Below, piece after piece: positions 32,510-46,605 of a DNA stretch of 64,000 nucleotides; the first letter of the stretch is position 1; every line of letters begins with the position of its first letter. The notes beneath the pieces were generated by a model. It searched no databases. It had not been told where the DNA came from and worked only from the letters and a program-made list of their open reading frames with translations. Position numbers and translations under genes: made by a program. This stretch comes from Sphagnum compactum (taxonomy: Eukaryota > Bryophyta > Sphagnopsida > Sphagnales): contig OZ234503.1 in NCBI GenBank assembly GCA_965153455.1, forward strand, positions 2,480,001 through 2,544,000, written 5' to 3'.

Positions 32510-34980
32510 CAATTGAAATCTAGGTAGTTTATTAAAAATTTAAGGTTTCAAAATTGATAACTTGCCAAGATGAAAGTTCCAAACATCTTGCTAGGTTATC
32601 AAATTTAAAAATTCAAGAATCGACCCATAAGGGTCTAAGTCTGAGTTTATATTTTTCCTACTAAGTAGGTGGGTTCAATTTTCAATAAAATCAATAATTG
32701 TTTAGGTTATGAATGAATGGGTTGGTAATTAGGTGTTTTCTCAATAATTGGCCAATACTGGTCCTAAAGTCCATACTTTTTTATTTACATAACCAATGGG
32801 GGAGGGTCTTTGTGAATCTAAAAAAATCTTACACAAGGTACTAAATGATAAAAAATTTGATTAGTTTAAGACTTGCTTGTTCTGAATTTATTGGTTAAAC
32901 AATACCCTTGATTATGTCCCCAATTATTCTTTGATAATAGTGACATGTTATATATAAGGGTCAATTTTGAAATACCCAACTATACCATTTAGAATCATGT
33001 CAAGTAGGATTTTGTATGTAAATCTATCTTCGGAGACAATATTTCATTCTTAAAGGTCTCATCAAACTTTGACAAAGTATACTGAAAGAGTAGGGTCTCT
33101 GTCTAGTTCTTAACTAATTTCAGACCCCACAAGTGGGTAATGAATAACTTACCGTAGGACCCTTGTTGATAACTAGGCAACTCTGGTTGGGTTTAGTGTT
33201 ATTATGATATGGTATTCAATATTTCACCTTGGATGTCAACATATACATATGAAACATATTACTATCGCTAGGGATGCCGAGAAAACCTCTGGGGTGTCCT
33301 GGGACATCTTTTCTAATGACCATTTGGTTAACTGTTAAATCCATAAAGAAATGTCCTTGATGCCGATACAACGCACACTAATAATGCAAACATTATAGGT
33401 CTAATGCTCCTATATCAACAAGGGAAGAGCTGATCAAGAAAAAATAAAATCAAAGCCTTTTTAAACACATGATAAATCCCACATTTCAAATCACCAAATG
33501 TCTCCTCAAGGAGTGTGAATGTGCAATCCTGCAAGAATATGAAAAGGAGCACATACCCAAGCATTTTTTACAAACATTTGAAGGATTTCTATTCTAGCCT
33601 TGGGATATATGGTGGTGCAACTATGTGTCATAACAAGGTTTTAGGTCGATAACATACCAAGATGAAAATCTAATAATCTAAGTACAGTAAATCTGTTTTA
33701 TAATCACATATTTTTTAGTCACATTTTTTATTGTGTCACACATTTTTCGGTAATCATCTGTTTTGATAAGAAACATCAATTTTTTTGAGTCACTATCATA
33801 ATCGTTAGTTGCACAAAACATTTGAGTTCCGCGTTGCTGCGCACTACTGTTGACAATCAACTATTTTAAAGTCTTTAATGTTTTCATATATTAATGTCAA
33901 TGTCAAATTTAATTTTAATTAATATACATGTAATGAACATAGAAAAACATGGTTTTTTTTTAATAAAAAAAATCCATGTTAGTGGATAAGAAAAAAGAGT
34001 GAGGTAGTTATAAAATGGAGGTAGTTATTAGGAAAGGTGGGAGATAGTTATTCTGAAAGTTAATAAGAAAAGGAAGTAGTTATGAAATAGTTAGGTTTGA
34101 AAATGAGATAGTTATTTTCGGATTGTCTTTGGAATGGTCCAGACCATATGACTAGAATGGTCATGTAGAAGCGACATACAAAACTTTTTGCAAAGAATAA
34201 TTGTTAGTAGCACAAAACATTTATAAATTTTTCTATAGTAAATATGACTGTAATGAGAAAAATCTAGGACAAGTATTAGGATTTTGTAAGTTGTAATTTC
34301 CTTTGTGAATGTTAGCGTTGCTTTGTGTTCAAATTGTGCAAACTAATAACAATGATCCAATTAAAAAACAAAGAAAAAGATAACAATTTTCTATTGTAGA
34401 CAAGCAAAAAAATATGCAAGCTTGCCAAGAAAGCAAAATAAAAAATTCTAGTTGCCAAAATACACAAGGCATAAATCGCAACCTTCTTCAAGTCTAATAA
34501 TGCATAGTAGAGCTTAGAATAACCCAAGTAAAAAAATTAAACAATTGATCACTTTATTCTATGGGTAAAAAAGCTATTTTATAAAGTTTTCTGCATTTAG
34601 TTCCAATTTTGTAAGAGTTTGTATGAAGTGTGATTATACACATTCAAATCACAATTCGTTGATGTCACAAAAAAAAGTGGTTCAGTCCATAAGAGTCTTG
34701 TCGGTTTATTAGATATAGCACAAGGATATAGCACAAGGCAGACAGGTGATGGAGTTGCAGAAAACGCAATTGTTTTGCGACAGAATTCCTTGACCACGGC
34801 AGCCAAAGCCTCCGGGTTGATGCCATGCTCGCAAAGAGTGATCAAGATTGAAAGTGTCTAATGACTGAGCCCATCACCATCGCTAGCAAGCTCTTACAAT
34901 GGTAGCAAATTTTATTTTATTTTTTCTTCTCAAGGCCTGCTTGGGCCTTTGTTTTTTAGGGGTTTTGGGTGTAGCCTTTT
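32510..34980. other. AT-rich repeat DNA
   Basis: No gene is visible. About 34,340-34,690 is a direct-orientation relative of 1,190-1,580: both share CTTCAAGTCTAATAA, AGCTTAGAA, ATTCAAATCACAATTC and an AAAAAAAGTGGT end. Confidence 0.5.
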
Positions 34981-35399
34981 TTTCAATGGCTCCTTTTTTG
35001 TAACCCCCGTCCACTCGAAATACCCCTTGTCCTCATTATTCTAGCCTTTACATTGTAGGTTGCCTTTCGAAGCATGTCAAGAGTGCTCACCACCTTGCTA
35101 GCCTCATTTCCCAAGCTAGCCAAGTTGTTTTCACTTACCCCTTGACCGAATTGCTCAAAACCCAATGGACGAATTAACATTGTTCCTTTTTCTATTGTTG
35201 CCACATTGGTGTTTGCATTATATTCAAGGAGGTCGTTCAAGTCAATGAAAGGTTTCTACTCACCACAAGAGTTTTATGGCAAACATCTGGTCTTCTCTTC
35301 AGGAAGAGTCTTCACATGCCTCATGTTCGCCCTGTTCCCACCATTCATAAGAAAATTCTTTGACCATTTGACTTCACCGATGTTTAACTTTAGGGAGAA

Positions 35400-36735
35400 C
35401 CGATGAATATAATGGCATTGCCAGAGCTCTCTCTCCAACCCACGATGCTAATTATTCCTTTGAAGGACACTATTGATGTCGTGCACCAATTGGACCCCTC
35501 TCCTTTAGACCATCTATTTTTTATTATCAGCCTGAAGACACTTTTGTCCTAGATAAGATTCTATTTACCCAAGCTTTAAACATTGCTCCCCATTTATTTT
35601 CGAATGAACTTTTTAGGATGGTATATGAACATCTCTTGGGATGTTTCAAACCAAAGGACCCATCCCAGATGTCATGTAGGTTTTCAAAATTATTCCAAGT
35701 TGTTGCTGCTCTTACTCATGGGGATATCCTTAGGTCAATGGCCTTAATGTTGGGGGCTAACAAATTGTTGGCAATGGCAAAAGACATTGATGATCTTCGT
35801 CCTATTGTTGTAAACGAAATGTTTTTTCGACTTATTATTCGTTCCATTGACCTATAGCTTTGGGGGCCATTTTAAAAGCAGCTATCCCCCCACCAATTTG
35901 GAGTATCAACCCCTAGAAGCTATGAGGCCATCCCTTTTGGCATCCGAGCCCTCCTCGACCTGCACCTTGATTAAACTGTGTTGTAAGCCAACGTTGAAAA
36001 CACTTTTAATAACATTTTTCAAATTTTTATTTTTAGAAAGTTATGTGATGTCGGAGGGTCTTTTGCAAACATTGTCGCCTTCACCAGGTTGTTTTATGGG
36101 GCTCATTCTTCTATTTACTACCAACATGGGCGACATGTGGAGAAGGTCACCATTATTGAGTCATCTTCAAACACGAAGCAAGGTGACCCTTTAAGAGGTC
36201 TTCTATTTGCTTTGGCCCACTATCGAGCTTTCTTCGAGACCATCATGTGAGGCCCCAACTGCATTTTTCCATCCCTAGCGGATGATACTCACATCATGGG
36301 GCCTTTAAATGAAATTACCTGCACTTTTGACCACCTTTTGACCTAATTAACCCTTGTTGGGCTCAAGGTCAAGGTGTCGAAATGCAAGCTTTGGAGTCCA
36401 TCAAGGATCTTTCCAGGCATAAAGATTCTTCAAGGCTACTCTTTGGTCACAGATGGCTTATGCATTTTGGGTGTGCCAGTGGGTTCTCAAGACTTTGCCA
36501 CGCATTTTTTGGATGATGTTTTATCTCAGGACATGGTGCATATCAACGATCTTCTTCCTTTAGAAAATGCTGAGGTTGTTTTGAGCATTTCGTCCTCATG
36601 TGTAACTCATCGACCGTCTTATCTCACACGAACAATACCCCCTTCTTCTTCTTTTTTCTTCCTTCTTGTCTTTTCTGGAGTTTCAACAAGAGAGTTACAC
36701 AAGTATGTGAAGACATCGTGGGAGTTTTCTTAAAG
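35400..36735 (+). pseudogene. Decayed retroelement reverse transcriptase
   Basis: Several plus-strand frames together outline a reverse transcriptase. In order they are CFKPKDPSQMSCRFSKLFQ, an ANVENTFNNIF-like motif, FANIVAFTRLFYGAHSS, then TKQGDPLRGLLFALAHYRAF (QGDPL motif), IFPSLADDTHIMGPLNEI (the catalytic DD in an LADD context), VGLKVKVSKCKLWSPSRIF and ILGVPVGSQDFATHFLDDVL. The pieces are broken by several stops and frameshifts. Order and motifs fit a LINE-like (non-LTR) element. No intact endonuclease, tail or target duplication was found. It is dead. Confidence 0.75.
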
Positions 36736-38651
36736 CCTTTTCAGGAGGTGTCAAGCTCGACTACCAATATCATTTGGTGGTATAGGCCTTTTTTCTATGG
36801 AGGAGTGTGCCCCATTTGTTTTTCTAGGGAGTTGGGTTCTAATGGCTCCATATTTGTGCTCTAGAATTCCATTTAAGAATTCTCCTAAACAAAGTTGTAT
36901 CCTTAAAAAAAACTTTTCCAATGTCAAATCACGACATCATTTCAATCTAAGGTATTTTTGTCTCTTCTTTCAAATGTTTTAATAATCAAAAGTTAAATTG
37001 TCAATTTGATTCCCAACCATTTTTACCACAACTCGTATTTAGAATCTTTGAGATTTTTTCAATGATGTAAAAAAAACTTAATGTGAAAAAAACAAGACTA
37101 CAATTCTATATGTCATTCCTAAAACATCATAGTGGTTTTAGGTGGTACCTCCTTTAAAAGATTGCATGTAATCTATTTGTACCTTTATGGAATACATTCA
37201 TAACTGTGTAACAAATTTATTTTTGAAAATAAGGCCATTAAAAAAAACAACCCTAAAATCTACCCTACACAAAGAGTATAACCATTTATTTTCAAGTAAA
37301 ATATTTTAGAACTAACACTTCAAAATAGACGGTTATTACACCCAAAAAAAAAGTAAATTTGTAATTAGGGCTATAATTACTTTGATAATGAAATTGATAA
37401 TTAATTTTATTTTTTAAAATTGATATTGACACCCGATGTAATCCAAACAAGATTCAAACCAGCCTTTTTTTGCTTGCTATATATTGCCAAAATGCAATAT
37501 TAGAAACTGAAAATGCTACTACAATCATGTGGATTTTGAAATTTTCAATAGCCAGAATTCAATCAGAATTTAAGAAAAATCTCCAGATTTTTATGCATGG
37601 TTCAAGTAGGTAACCCAAAAGTATAGAAGGATGTTTTTAAAAATTACTTTCATATTTAGATTGTAGCCAAATCTGGCTCAATCTTCCTGTGTGTCATTTA
37701 CCACTTTGACCATTATTATTTCCAAAGGTCCAGTAGACCATACATTTTCACCTACACAAAAAAAGGATGGGCTCCACAATGTGCAATGGTGAAGTCAAAT
37801 AATTTTACAAAGCTCATGATTGCCCACAACAACACATTCATGTACATCAATATAAGCATGAAAAAAATGCATTGAATGGACAACTTCCCTACAACAAAAT
37901 TTTTGTTATGAGTAGTACAATTTTAACTGCCAGCATGCTAGACTTTCTTTTTTTGCATGTAGCCTAAAAAAAAGCTGCTAATTTCAGTTTTTTTTTTATC
38001 AGCACATTTGGCTTTGTACTCTGCCCTTTCAAATGGAACTACTAGCTAGGGCTGAATTTTTTTTAAATTTTTTTAAATTTTTAAAAAAAATTCCCTTGCA
38101 ACTTTGCCTTTTTTTTCTGTCACCTGAAAGATCATCTCCACCCCAAACAAACAACTGTAAACAACTCCTTTATATTAAAATAGAATAGTGTTTAATGATC
38201 ACTGTCCCCACCCTACAAACGTCAAAATAAGTCGCTTTAAACAGTCAAAGACCATTTTATATCTTTACATCTGGACGAGTAATAGTCACTGTCCAAATCC
38301 AAAAAGCTTTTTAAAGGGGTTAAAATGACCACTGCAAAATGAACATCAATACAGGAGTGCAGCAGCAGGATTTACGCTATCCTGCTGCAAGATTTAATGG
38401 AAAGGGGTGTTTGTTGGCAGGTGACACACCTCATTCTTTTTCAAGTAGGGTTTTCCTTCATTATTATAAGTTTTTTTTTTCTTATTTTCTACTCTTTATT
38501 TGGTTTCTTCTTTTTTGTAAATTTTTTTCTTTTAAAATGATTTTACTGTATTTCCCTTTCCTTGTTCCATTTGTTTCCATTCCTTTTTTATAGTTTTTGT
38601 GTTTTTTGGGTGGAGATGGCCTAAACTACCACTTGACTTATTTCAGTTTTT

Positions 38652-38890
38652 CGGAAAGGAAAATTTTTAATTCACACGTTTTTTTGGTTAAATTCACACC
38701 CTTCGCACGTCCGATTTTATGCAGATTAAACTTTAAGAGTATGTTCCTTTATCAGTTCAGTCACTTCTGCGGGCAAGTTCTGGAGTTGTGCCCTGATTGA
38801 CCACAGACCCCACACTTGCGTCCTTCCACAAGCCAAAAAAAGGGTGTGAATTTAACCAAAAAAGGTGTGAATTTAAAATTTTCCTTTCAG
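38652..38890. repeat. Fold-back repeat, arms about 50 bases
   Basis: The left arm (38,652-38,703: GGAAAGGAAAATTTTTAATT, then CACACGTTTTTTTGGTTAAA) is mirrored by the right arm (38,840-38,890), which ends TTTAAAATTTTCCTTTC. There are a few mismatches. The loop is about 135 bases. Confidence 0.75.
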
Positions 38891-39474
38891 GAAATGGATC
38901 TTTTTTTCATTTATTTTTCCAATTTTATCACATGCAAAAAAGCCTTTGGGTGGCAATCCAATGTCATCATGTATGCACCAAATTGCATGGAGCCTAGTGA
39001 GAGTAACTTGTGCTCCCCCCCCACTGCTTCACATAACAAGTGGAATTTTTTATTAGGAAAAACCCATACTATTAGATTTTTGAAACCAAACCCCCATCGG
39101 GTATTAGAATGGTTCTATGCATACATACCAGACTGGTATCAACATTTCCAAAACCTGCCCCAAACCTGAACGTGGGCAGTTCTTTAATTTTTATTTTTTT
39201 TCAGATTCCCAGGCTGGGTTTTTCTTCAATGATTAAATACCCACCCAACATGGCACCAAACCCCCCACCAGTTAACTAAAATGGGACCAAAAACCCTGGC
39301 TGGCTGTTTATTCGGGCGGGTATTTGTTTAAGAACCTTGATAAATATCTGGCTTCACAAGCGACCAGAACACCACCCCCCCCCTCATACCCGTCAACACG
39401 AGTTTTCAAAAACCCAGATCCGGGCAGTTCTTTGAATTTTTTTTCAACAACCCGGAACCACAAAAAAACATCAG

Positions 39475-40580
39475 ACAAGGCAAAAGAAGATTATGGAAAC
39501 TCAAATATTTTTCACCATGCAAAAAATATAATCTTAAAAACAAACCTCCAAAAAAGAAACCAAAATACTTCATGATATTCTAACTCTATTATAACTAATC
39601 TCAAGTTTTCCAACACAAGCCAAAATATCATCTTTCCAAAATCCTCATATAAAAAATTATAGACCTATTACCTAGGGGCCAAAACCCATTAAGCTACTAT
39701 ACTCTTTAATGAATCTCAACACAATATCCTTGCCTTGGTAGGCAATGCCAACAAACTTTGCCATCATTGCCCTCGGAGAAAAATAGAAATAAAAATCAAC
39801 CTGATACAATTGGCAATTAGAGATGTACACTACATTCGTTTTCACAAATATACTCTAATCTCCCACTTTAAAAAATGAAATGAAATAATTTTTTTTATAA
39901 TCTCTTGCTTAGATTATATTCTAACATAATATGCAAAACTATTGTGAAAATCTTTCAAAAGTTTGAGGTGGAATACATTCAAACATGCACATCCTTGAAA
40001 AGTAGTACAATGTGACACCCCAAGGGGGGTCATTGTAGTGTGCTTCTAAGTTCAGCCCAGTTGACATTTTACAATTATTGAGCATCAGAGGCGAATAGCA
40101 TCTTCCAACTTCATATGTGACAACCAAAAATACCCCTTTTTGTAAAAAAGCCTGTGAAATTTAACTGAACACCTGGGAACCCACATTTTTACCTAGTTTG
40201 AACTCGAAACCTCTCCGAATTATTTTATCGGCCTTGCCTACCAAGAAGGCAAGGATATTGTGTTTAGATTCATTATAGAGTATAGTAGCTTAAGGGATTT
40301 TTATAGGCCCCTAGGTAATAATAATAATAATAGGTCTATTTTTATATATATGAGGATTTTTGAAAGATGGTATTTGGGCTTGTGTTGAAACTTGAGATTA
40401 TGTTATAGAGTTATCATATCTTGAAGGATTTTGGTTTGTTTAGAGGATTTTTTTAACGATTATATTTTTGCATAGTGAACTATTTGAATTTCCATGAATC
40501 TTGTTTTGCCTTAAGATACTTTTTAATGTAAATGGCAAGGCCACAGTGTAATTGACACACCCCTCGTTGTTTTTGTGTCA
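39475..40580. mobile_element. Long inverted-repeat (fold-back) element, family A arms
   Basis: The left arm 39,475-39,760 and the right arm 40,225-40,580 are reverse complements over about 290 bases with moderate divergence. They flank about 460 bases of non-coding sequence. Single arms of the same family occur at 1.0 and 32.2 kb. The left arm appears truncated relative to the right arm and the 32 kb copy, which extend into GGGGTGTGTCA. Either a fold-back transposon or two chance insertions in opposite orientation would explain this. Confidence 0.6.
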
Positions 40581-40659
40581 CGACCTTTGACCAGTTGTGA
40601 TGTCCTTTGTATTGTTTGGTGTCACTTCCTTTGATTGGGCATCAAGACCTTGGTATCGG

Positions 40660-40737
40660 TTTGTGTCATGACCTTTGATCGGGTGTCAAGACCTTGGTTT
40701 TGTGTCATGACCTTTGATCGGGTGTCAAGACCTTTGA
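40660..40737 (+). repeat. 39-base minisatellite, two near-identical copies
   Basis: GTGTCATGACCTTTGATCGG followed by GTGTCAAGACCTTGG repeats with a 39-base period. Degenerate copies extend back to about 40,575. Confidence 0.75.
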
Positions 40738-43700
40738 TGATGCAAAATCCTTGACACCACCGACACTAAATCTTGATTGTCAACTACAAATGATTTTGGT
40801 CCTCCTTGTGAGGCGTTGTTTTGCTTTGTGTGCAATATAATTAATTCGGCTAGTACTAAGGGTAAAATATTCATGTGTACCATTATGTGCTCAATTGTCA
40901 GCATTGCAATGAGGAGCAAATATCTGATTTGATTTCTATACTCGATGATGTCAATTGCAGAATCTAATTTAGAACTGGGGCCATCAAACCCTTCAACAAT
41001 GGGAATTTTTGTCAGACCAATAAGGTAGAATCCAGACTCTGGAGGTGCCAACAACCGTTGAAATAAGCAATTTTGACTAGAACAAACCACAAAGTTCCTT
41101 TAAATTTTTGCATGCACCTATTTTTCCTCATTTGGCCAGGAAAAAATAATGTTTGAGCACTTAGAATTCCTTTGAATGACTCCAAGATAGGGATGTCAAT
41201 GGTCTATTTAATTCACTTATGAATATTCATACCTACATTGTGTACACAAGCAATTTTACGGGAATACACACTAGGGTAAATTGTGGTTCACACATACCCA
41301 ATCTAGATTGTAAAATTGGGATGCACCCATGTTGGGTTTCTAGTTTTTACCTCGCCAATTTGTAAAGATCCATAGAAAGAACTACAAGGCAAGAAAAAAA
41401 AAGTTATATCTTCTCCTCCCGCCCTTCATGCAATTGATTCCTTTGATCTTTGTTGTTTCTATGGATTCCTGTTCCATATACACTCCCCACGCACCATATC
41501 CAAGGCTCGCCAAAATTCCTTGCGAGCACCCTTACTAGGCACAATGGCCAACACCCAGCATGTTCCATAATACATAACAAAGTGCACAAGTAATGTGCAT
41601 GGCTATTATACATTGAACCCTTGCTTCACTCAAGATAAGTAAGAAAAGAAATTCAGAACTACCAAATCCAGCAATCCCATTGGTTTGAAAAAAAAATCAT
41701 CACAAGTCCATACAACCTTAGTCTGCTGAGCATTGAAAATAATGGTCCCTTTCTACCATTTCCATTGATCCTTTTAAATTCTCACAAACCTACCAAACCC
41801 TATTACACATTTAACTATTAGTTCACTCAAGATGGTTTTAAAAAAACATTCACTCAAACTCACTAAACCCAACAATTTCATTGGTCATAACATTTTTTCT
41901 TCACTCTTACACACAAGTCTATTCAACACCCTCAATATATATTTTTTAATACACTAATATTATAACCCTTGTCTGTATACATACAAGGTTAGCAAACCCC
42001 TAGGTTTTTTTCTAATGTATGTGAAGGCACCTTTTCTCTCACCAACATTTTTTGCCTTGATAGAGAGGATGAGGGCACCATACACCGAAAGTGCCTCCTC
42101 TTAATGGTGGACCCAGTCCTCGTCATTTTTTTCAGTAATTATAGACAAATAGCAAGTGATTTGCAGGGGTTTAATTATAAATTTCTTTTTTTTTTTTGGC
42201 AAGGGTTGGAGGTCATGCTTGGTTTTCTATTGTTTTTAGGCATTGTCTTCAACACTCTAAAGTGAAGCTTTTTTTTTTTTTTTTAAATTGAATCAACCCA
42301 TATTTTTGAAAAATTTGTAGAAATGGATGCAATGATGAGCTTAGCATTTTGGGTGATTTTTTTTGTATTTAATTATGGTATGATTTATTTAGCATTTCAA
42401 AGTTTATTATTGAAGTTGACGACTTACACCGTATCCGGCCAGTGCTGTCAATTAGGCCACCATCAAATCCTATGATAACATTGAAGATTATTTATCTTTG
42501 AAGTTGAGAGAAAAAAAAATAATGAATGACGTCTGATTTTGATTACAGTTTAGGTGCCCTAAGTTGCCTCCATAATGGTGGCTGAAAAAACAAAGGGTTA
42601 AGGTTTTCACCACTTTAATACTATTTTATTTTATTTTTTCCATTGGGGGTTAGTTTTATTTGACTATTGGGGGAAGTGTTAAAAAATAAGGGTGCTTTGC
42701 ACGCTTCGACTCTAGGCTCCCAGGGTTCTGCTTGTTGGAGCCGGAACCTGAGAACCCCAATTCTGGATAGATACCTTGGTAGCAGAATCTTGTCATTTTC
42801 CACCCCCACACACACACACACTTTCTCTTAAAGTCAAGAGGCCAACTGGGTACTGCAGAGAAATTCTCGATGAGCCACTAGTGGATGAGCTCCATGCAAA
42901 ATTTTTGACAGGACTTTATGACTTTACCCAAAGTCAAGACTCTGCCAAAACCAAAAAAAAAAAGACTTTCTAGCCCTGTTTTTGCAGGTCTTCTCTCAGG
43001 AAGGATGGAAGGAGTAAAAAGACACTACAAAGTTTTGCTACACAATAGTGTGTTTTTATATTTAATTTTTTTTAGTCATTTTTTAATATTTCACTTTTAG
43101 GTTATGCAAGATGCATTTCATTTTGGAGATATAGTTAGTTGTTGATGGAGTTGTTGATGCTACCTTTATTGTTGTTTCTATTGATGCAAGAATTGGTGTT
43201 CATCTTACCCATGATGGCCTTACTATTACTATTTTAAATGGTTGAATTATTAGTTCTAGTATTGTTGTTCCTTCTTTTGACAATGTGTTTATGGGTTATA
43301 CTTTTATGGATTGAGAGAAGACCATGAAGAGAGTTGGTTCTACTATTTCGGATTTATGAACCGAAAGAATTTTGTTGATGAAACTAGAGAAGATGAAAAT
43401 GATGTTGTTTTGAAGCTAATGATGGTGATTATTTTTCTTCGCATGTTTTTGAAAATAATGTTTGTTCTTTGTATGTTCATGAAGATGATGATGGTGTTTG
43501 TTTTGTTATACAAGTACCAAAATGGACAGATCTACTTTTGATCTTAAAGAGACTTTTTGAAGTAACTTGTTTTCAAGTACGAGGACACATTGGATGCCAT
43601 CATATTACTCTTCAACTACCGCTTGAAAATATCATTGTCATCACTATTTATGGGCATGTTTTAAGCACTTTCACAACTGTTGTATTACTATCACATATGT

Positions 43701-43959
43701 CGTGGATCCAAGATCCATTCCTACCTTAACACCACCATGAGTAGTTCATAAGTCTTGATGCAAATTACATGCATTTAAGGATTTTCATTAGGTTATTGAT
43801 AATAAATTTCCATTGCACGAGTGTCTTCTTGCTTTTAAAACACATGCATAATATAAATTTAAGGAGGAATGTGGATATGATGAGAAATCAAGGTAAAATT
43901 TAGATTCCATGAAGATGCCAAGGGTTAAGGGTTGAATTGTTGAGAGAATAGTTCATAGC

Positions 43960-44690
43960 GTGGGGAATTTTTGCAAGATTTTTGAGGATGGTTCTACAAA
44001 TATCCTTTGTGGATTTGGGGATTATGTATATAACAAGAATTCTTGTTGTCATTTTGAGTTTTAGGTGAATGAAATTTTGACAACATTGGTTCTTAGGGTT
44101 CATTTATAGACATCCTTTGGGGATTTAGGCTATGGGGCGAAGAATTTCTACAAGATTTTTGGTGACGGTTTTCAAGGTTCATCTAAAGACATCCTTTGTG
44201 AATTTGGGGATTATGTATTTAGCAAAAGCTCTTGTTGGGATTTCGATTTCCGGGTGAATGAAATTTTAATAACATTGGTTCTTAGGGGTCATCTATATAC
44301 ATCCTTTGGGGATTTAGTCCATGGGGTGGGGAATTTTTGCAATATTTTTAGTGATGGTTTTCAATATTCATTTGCAAACATCCTTTGTGGATTTGTGGAT
44401 TATGTATCTAGCAAGAGCTCTTGTTGAGATTTTGATTTCCAAGTGAATGGAATTTTGACGGCATCAGTTCTTTGTCAATTTGGGGATTATGTATCAAGCA
44501 AGCGTTCTTGTTAAGATTTTGATTTCCAAGAATGAAATTTTGGAGGCATTGGTTCTTGGGGTTCATTTTGTAAACATCCTTCAGGGATTCAGTCCATGGG
44601 GTGGGGAATTTTTACAAGATTTTGGTTGATGGTTCTTGAGGTTCATTTGTAGACCTCTTTTATAAATTTGGGGATTGGGTGATTGAAATC
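43960..44690 (+). repeat. Degenerate tandem array, about 190-base period
   Basis: The motif CATCCTTTGTGGATTTGGGG followed by ATTATGTAT and AGCAAGAGCTCTTGTT recurs at about 43,998, 44,190, 44,380 and 44,470. It alternates with GGGTGGGGAATTTTTGCAAG at about 43,959, 44,136, 44,326 and 44,600. Four to five diverged copies are visible, one shortened. Confidence 0.75.
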
Positions 44691-46605
44691 CAAAATATTG
44701 AACATTAAAAGTTATGAATCCACTATTCTTTCCCATATCAATCTATTTGTGCAGGCCTATTCAACATAAGAAAATATAGAAAGTGGTAGGAACAGGATTG
44801 ACATTTTTTTTGTCGCCTTTGTTTCTATTATAGTGTTATAATTTTTTTTCTTTTTTGAAAAAATTCCCATATTGTGTGTGATAGAAAATTGTCTTGTATA
44901 CAAGAGAGTGTGCATTTCTAGATTTTTTTAAAGAAAATTCAGAAAATGAAATGAAAATAAAAATGAAAAGAAAAAAATGGACAACTGGGCTGGTAAATTT
45001 CACTTGGAAGTTATCCTGAAAGGCTAGCACCTAAACTAGCAATCTTAAAGCCAGTGAGGGTAACCAAAATACAAAGAAAAAAAAATCATCAGTGCTTTCA
45101 GTAGTTCGATGGAAATCTTACTTGTATTAAGTACTTTCCTTTGTTGCACTAATTGAATGTGGAGAAGAAAAAAGAAAAACACAATAGGAATAAAGATTGC
45201 TTGTGTTGCAATCTTTATGCTACATCAATTACCTCCATTTAGTACCCACCTTTGGTTGATTGACTGAATGTAGATAATATAAAAGAAAAATGCAATAAAA
45301 AGGAAAATTCTGCTACAATCCTATGCCCACAAAAGCAGTCCTACCTCAATCGAGGCCGCTTCTTCCAATAATGCTCTCTCGTCATAGGGCTTTATCCTAC
45401 ACTTCACCCTCCAGTGTGTTCCATAACCAATACTCTTGGCACTCCAAGACAATGGACTATGTCTCGCATACCTCACATTGGGCACACTTGGAGATATCCG
45501 TATAAAGTGACCCCCTTTTGGACCCTCCTTTCATACCCTGACCTCTGTTTAACCTGTAGGCACTGTTATTTGTAAAGTAATGAAATTTTTAAACATGGGC
45601 ATAAAAATGCTCAAAATGCGCAAGGTTTGAGAATATTTATATCTGCAGTACACACAACAACAGCAGTGATCAGTTGAAGGCAATCCGTATACAGTGATCA
45701 AATTTGATGCTAATCTGACTTTCAGTCCCCTTGAAGCCCTGTGTACTTTTTTCATTGCTTTTAAGAAATCTCACCCCCTTTACGACCAAACTGGGGGTAC
45801 TGGCGCTCTGTTTCCCTTACTTTGCAGATATCTCTACTAACAACCCTAACAACCCAAAAAGGGAAGCTTGCAAATTGGCTACCTGTCCCACCTAGGAAAA
45901 AGACCGAAAAATGGCCCTTGTAAGACCCAACAACCAGTTGCGTGTTACGAAGTTTCTGAAGTTAAAAACAGAAACTTTTATTAACAAAAAGTATATGATC
46001 ATGTTAACAATGTTAAGAATTGGTTATTGTTCTCTGTGTATTTTTAAGTAACTTTAAAGAACCATCAACATATGAACAGCTGTTATCAGTGAGAACAGAA
46101 CAGAATCCACACAAAACAAATTTTCAAACTTTGTAATGCACTATAAATCTTGTTACAACATTCAAATGTGCTGTGCTGTGCTGTGCTTGCAAGTGATCTG
46201 AACAGAGATCCAATACCAAAGCAACAGATCGTGCTCACTAAGCCTAAAACAGCCAGTCAAAATCCAATGTGGAAAGCCAGCACAGTTGAAGGCATCAAGT
46301 GGTATTTGCTCCAATACAACTCAGTTATATCCAGATCAGTACGTGAATTACCTGTCAGTCATGCCCAAAGCACACTATGACCACCAAGAAGCACATTTAT
46401 GCAGAAAGAACAGTGATCACTCTTCTATATAGAGCTACAAGAGAATTGGACAATGGAACTTCTCACTAGTCTCTCAACAGTCCAGACTAGGACTCAGATA
46501 CTCCAATTCTCAACTGGACGGTCTCTTCTAACCAAGGGTAGTTTAGACAATGGCATACCTATTTCAACTTGTGTTTCCCCATTTCTTGCTTGAATTTTCC
46601 CATGT

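Larger units (their letters stand above)
36870..46600. other. Long gene-poor stretch
   Basis: No gene could be supported. It contains a repeat copy at 37.56-37.72 kb, a fold-back repeat at 38.65-38.89 kb, an inverted pair at 39.5-40.6 kb, a minisatellite at 40.66-40.74 kb, a poly-CA tract at 42.8 kb and a degenerate array at 43.9-44.7 kb. Open frames are short and rich in Phe/Lys from A/T runs. Confidence 0.55.
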
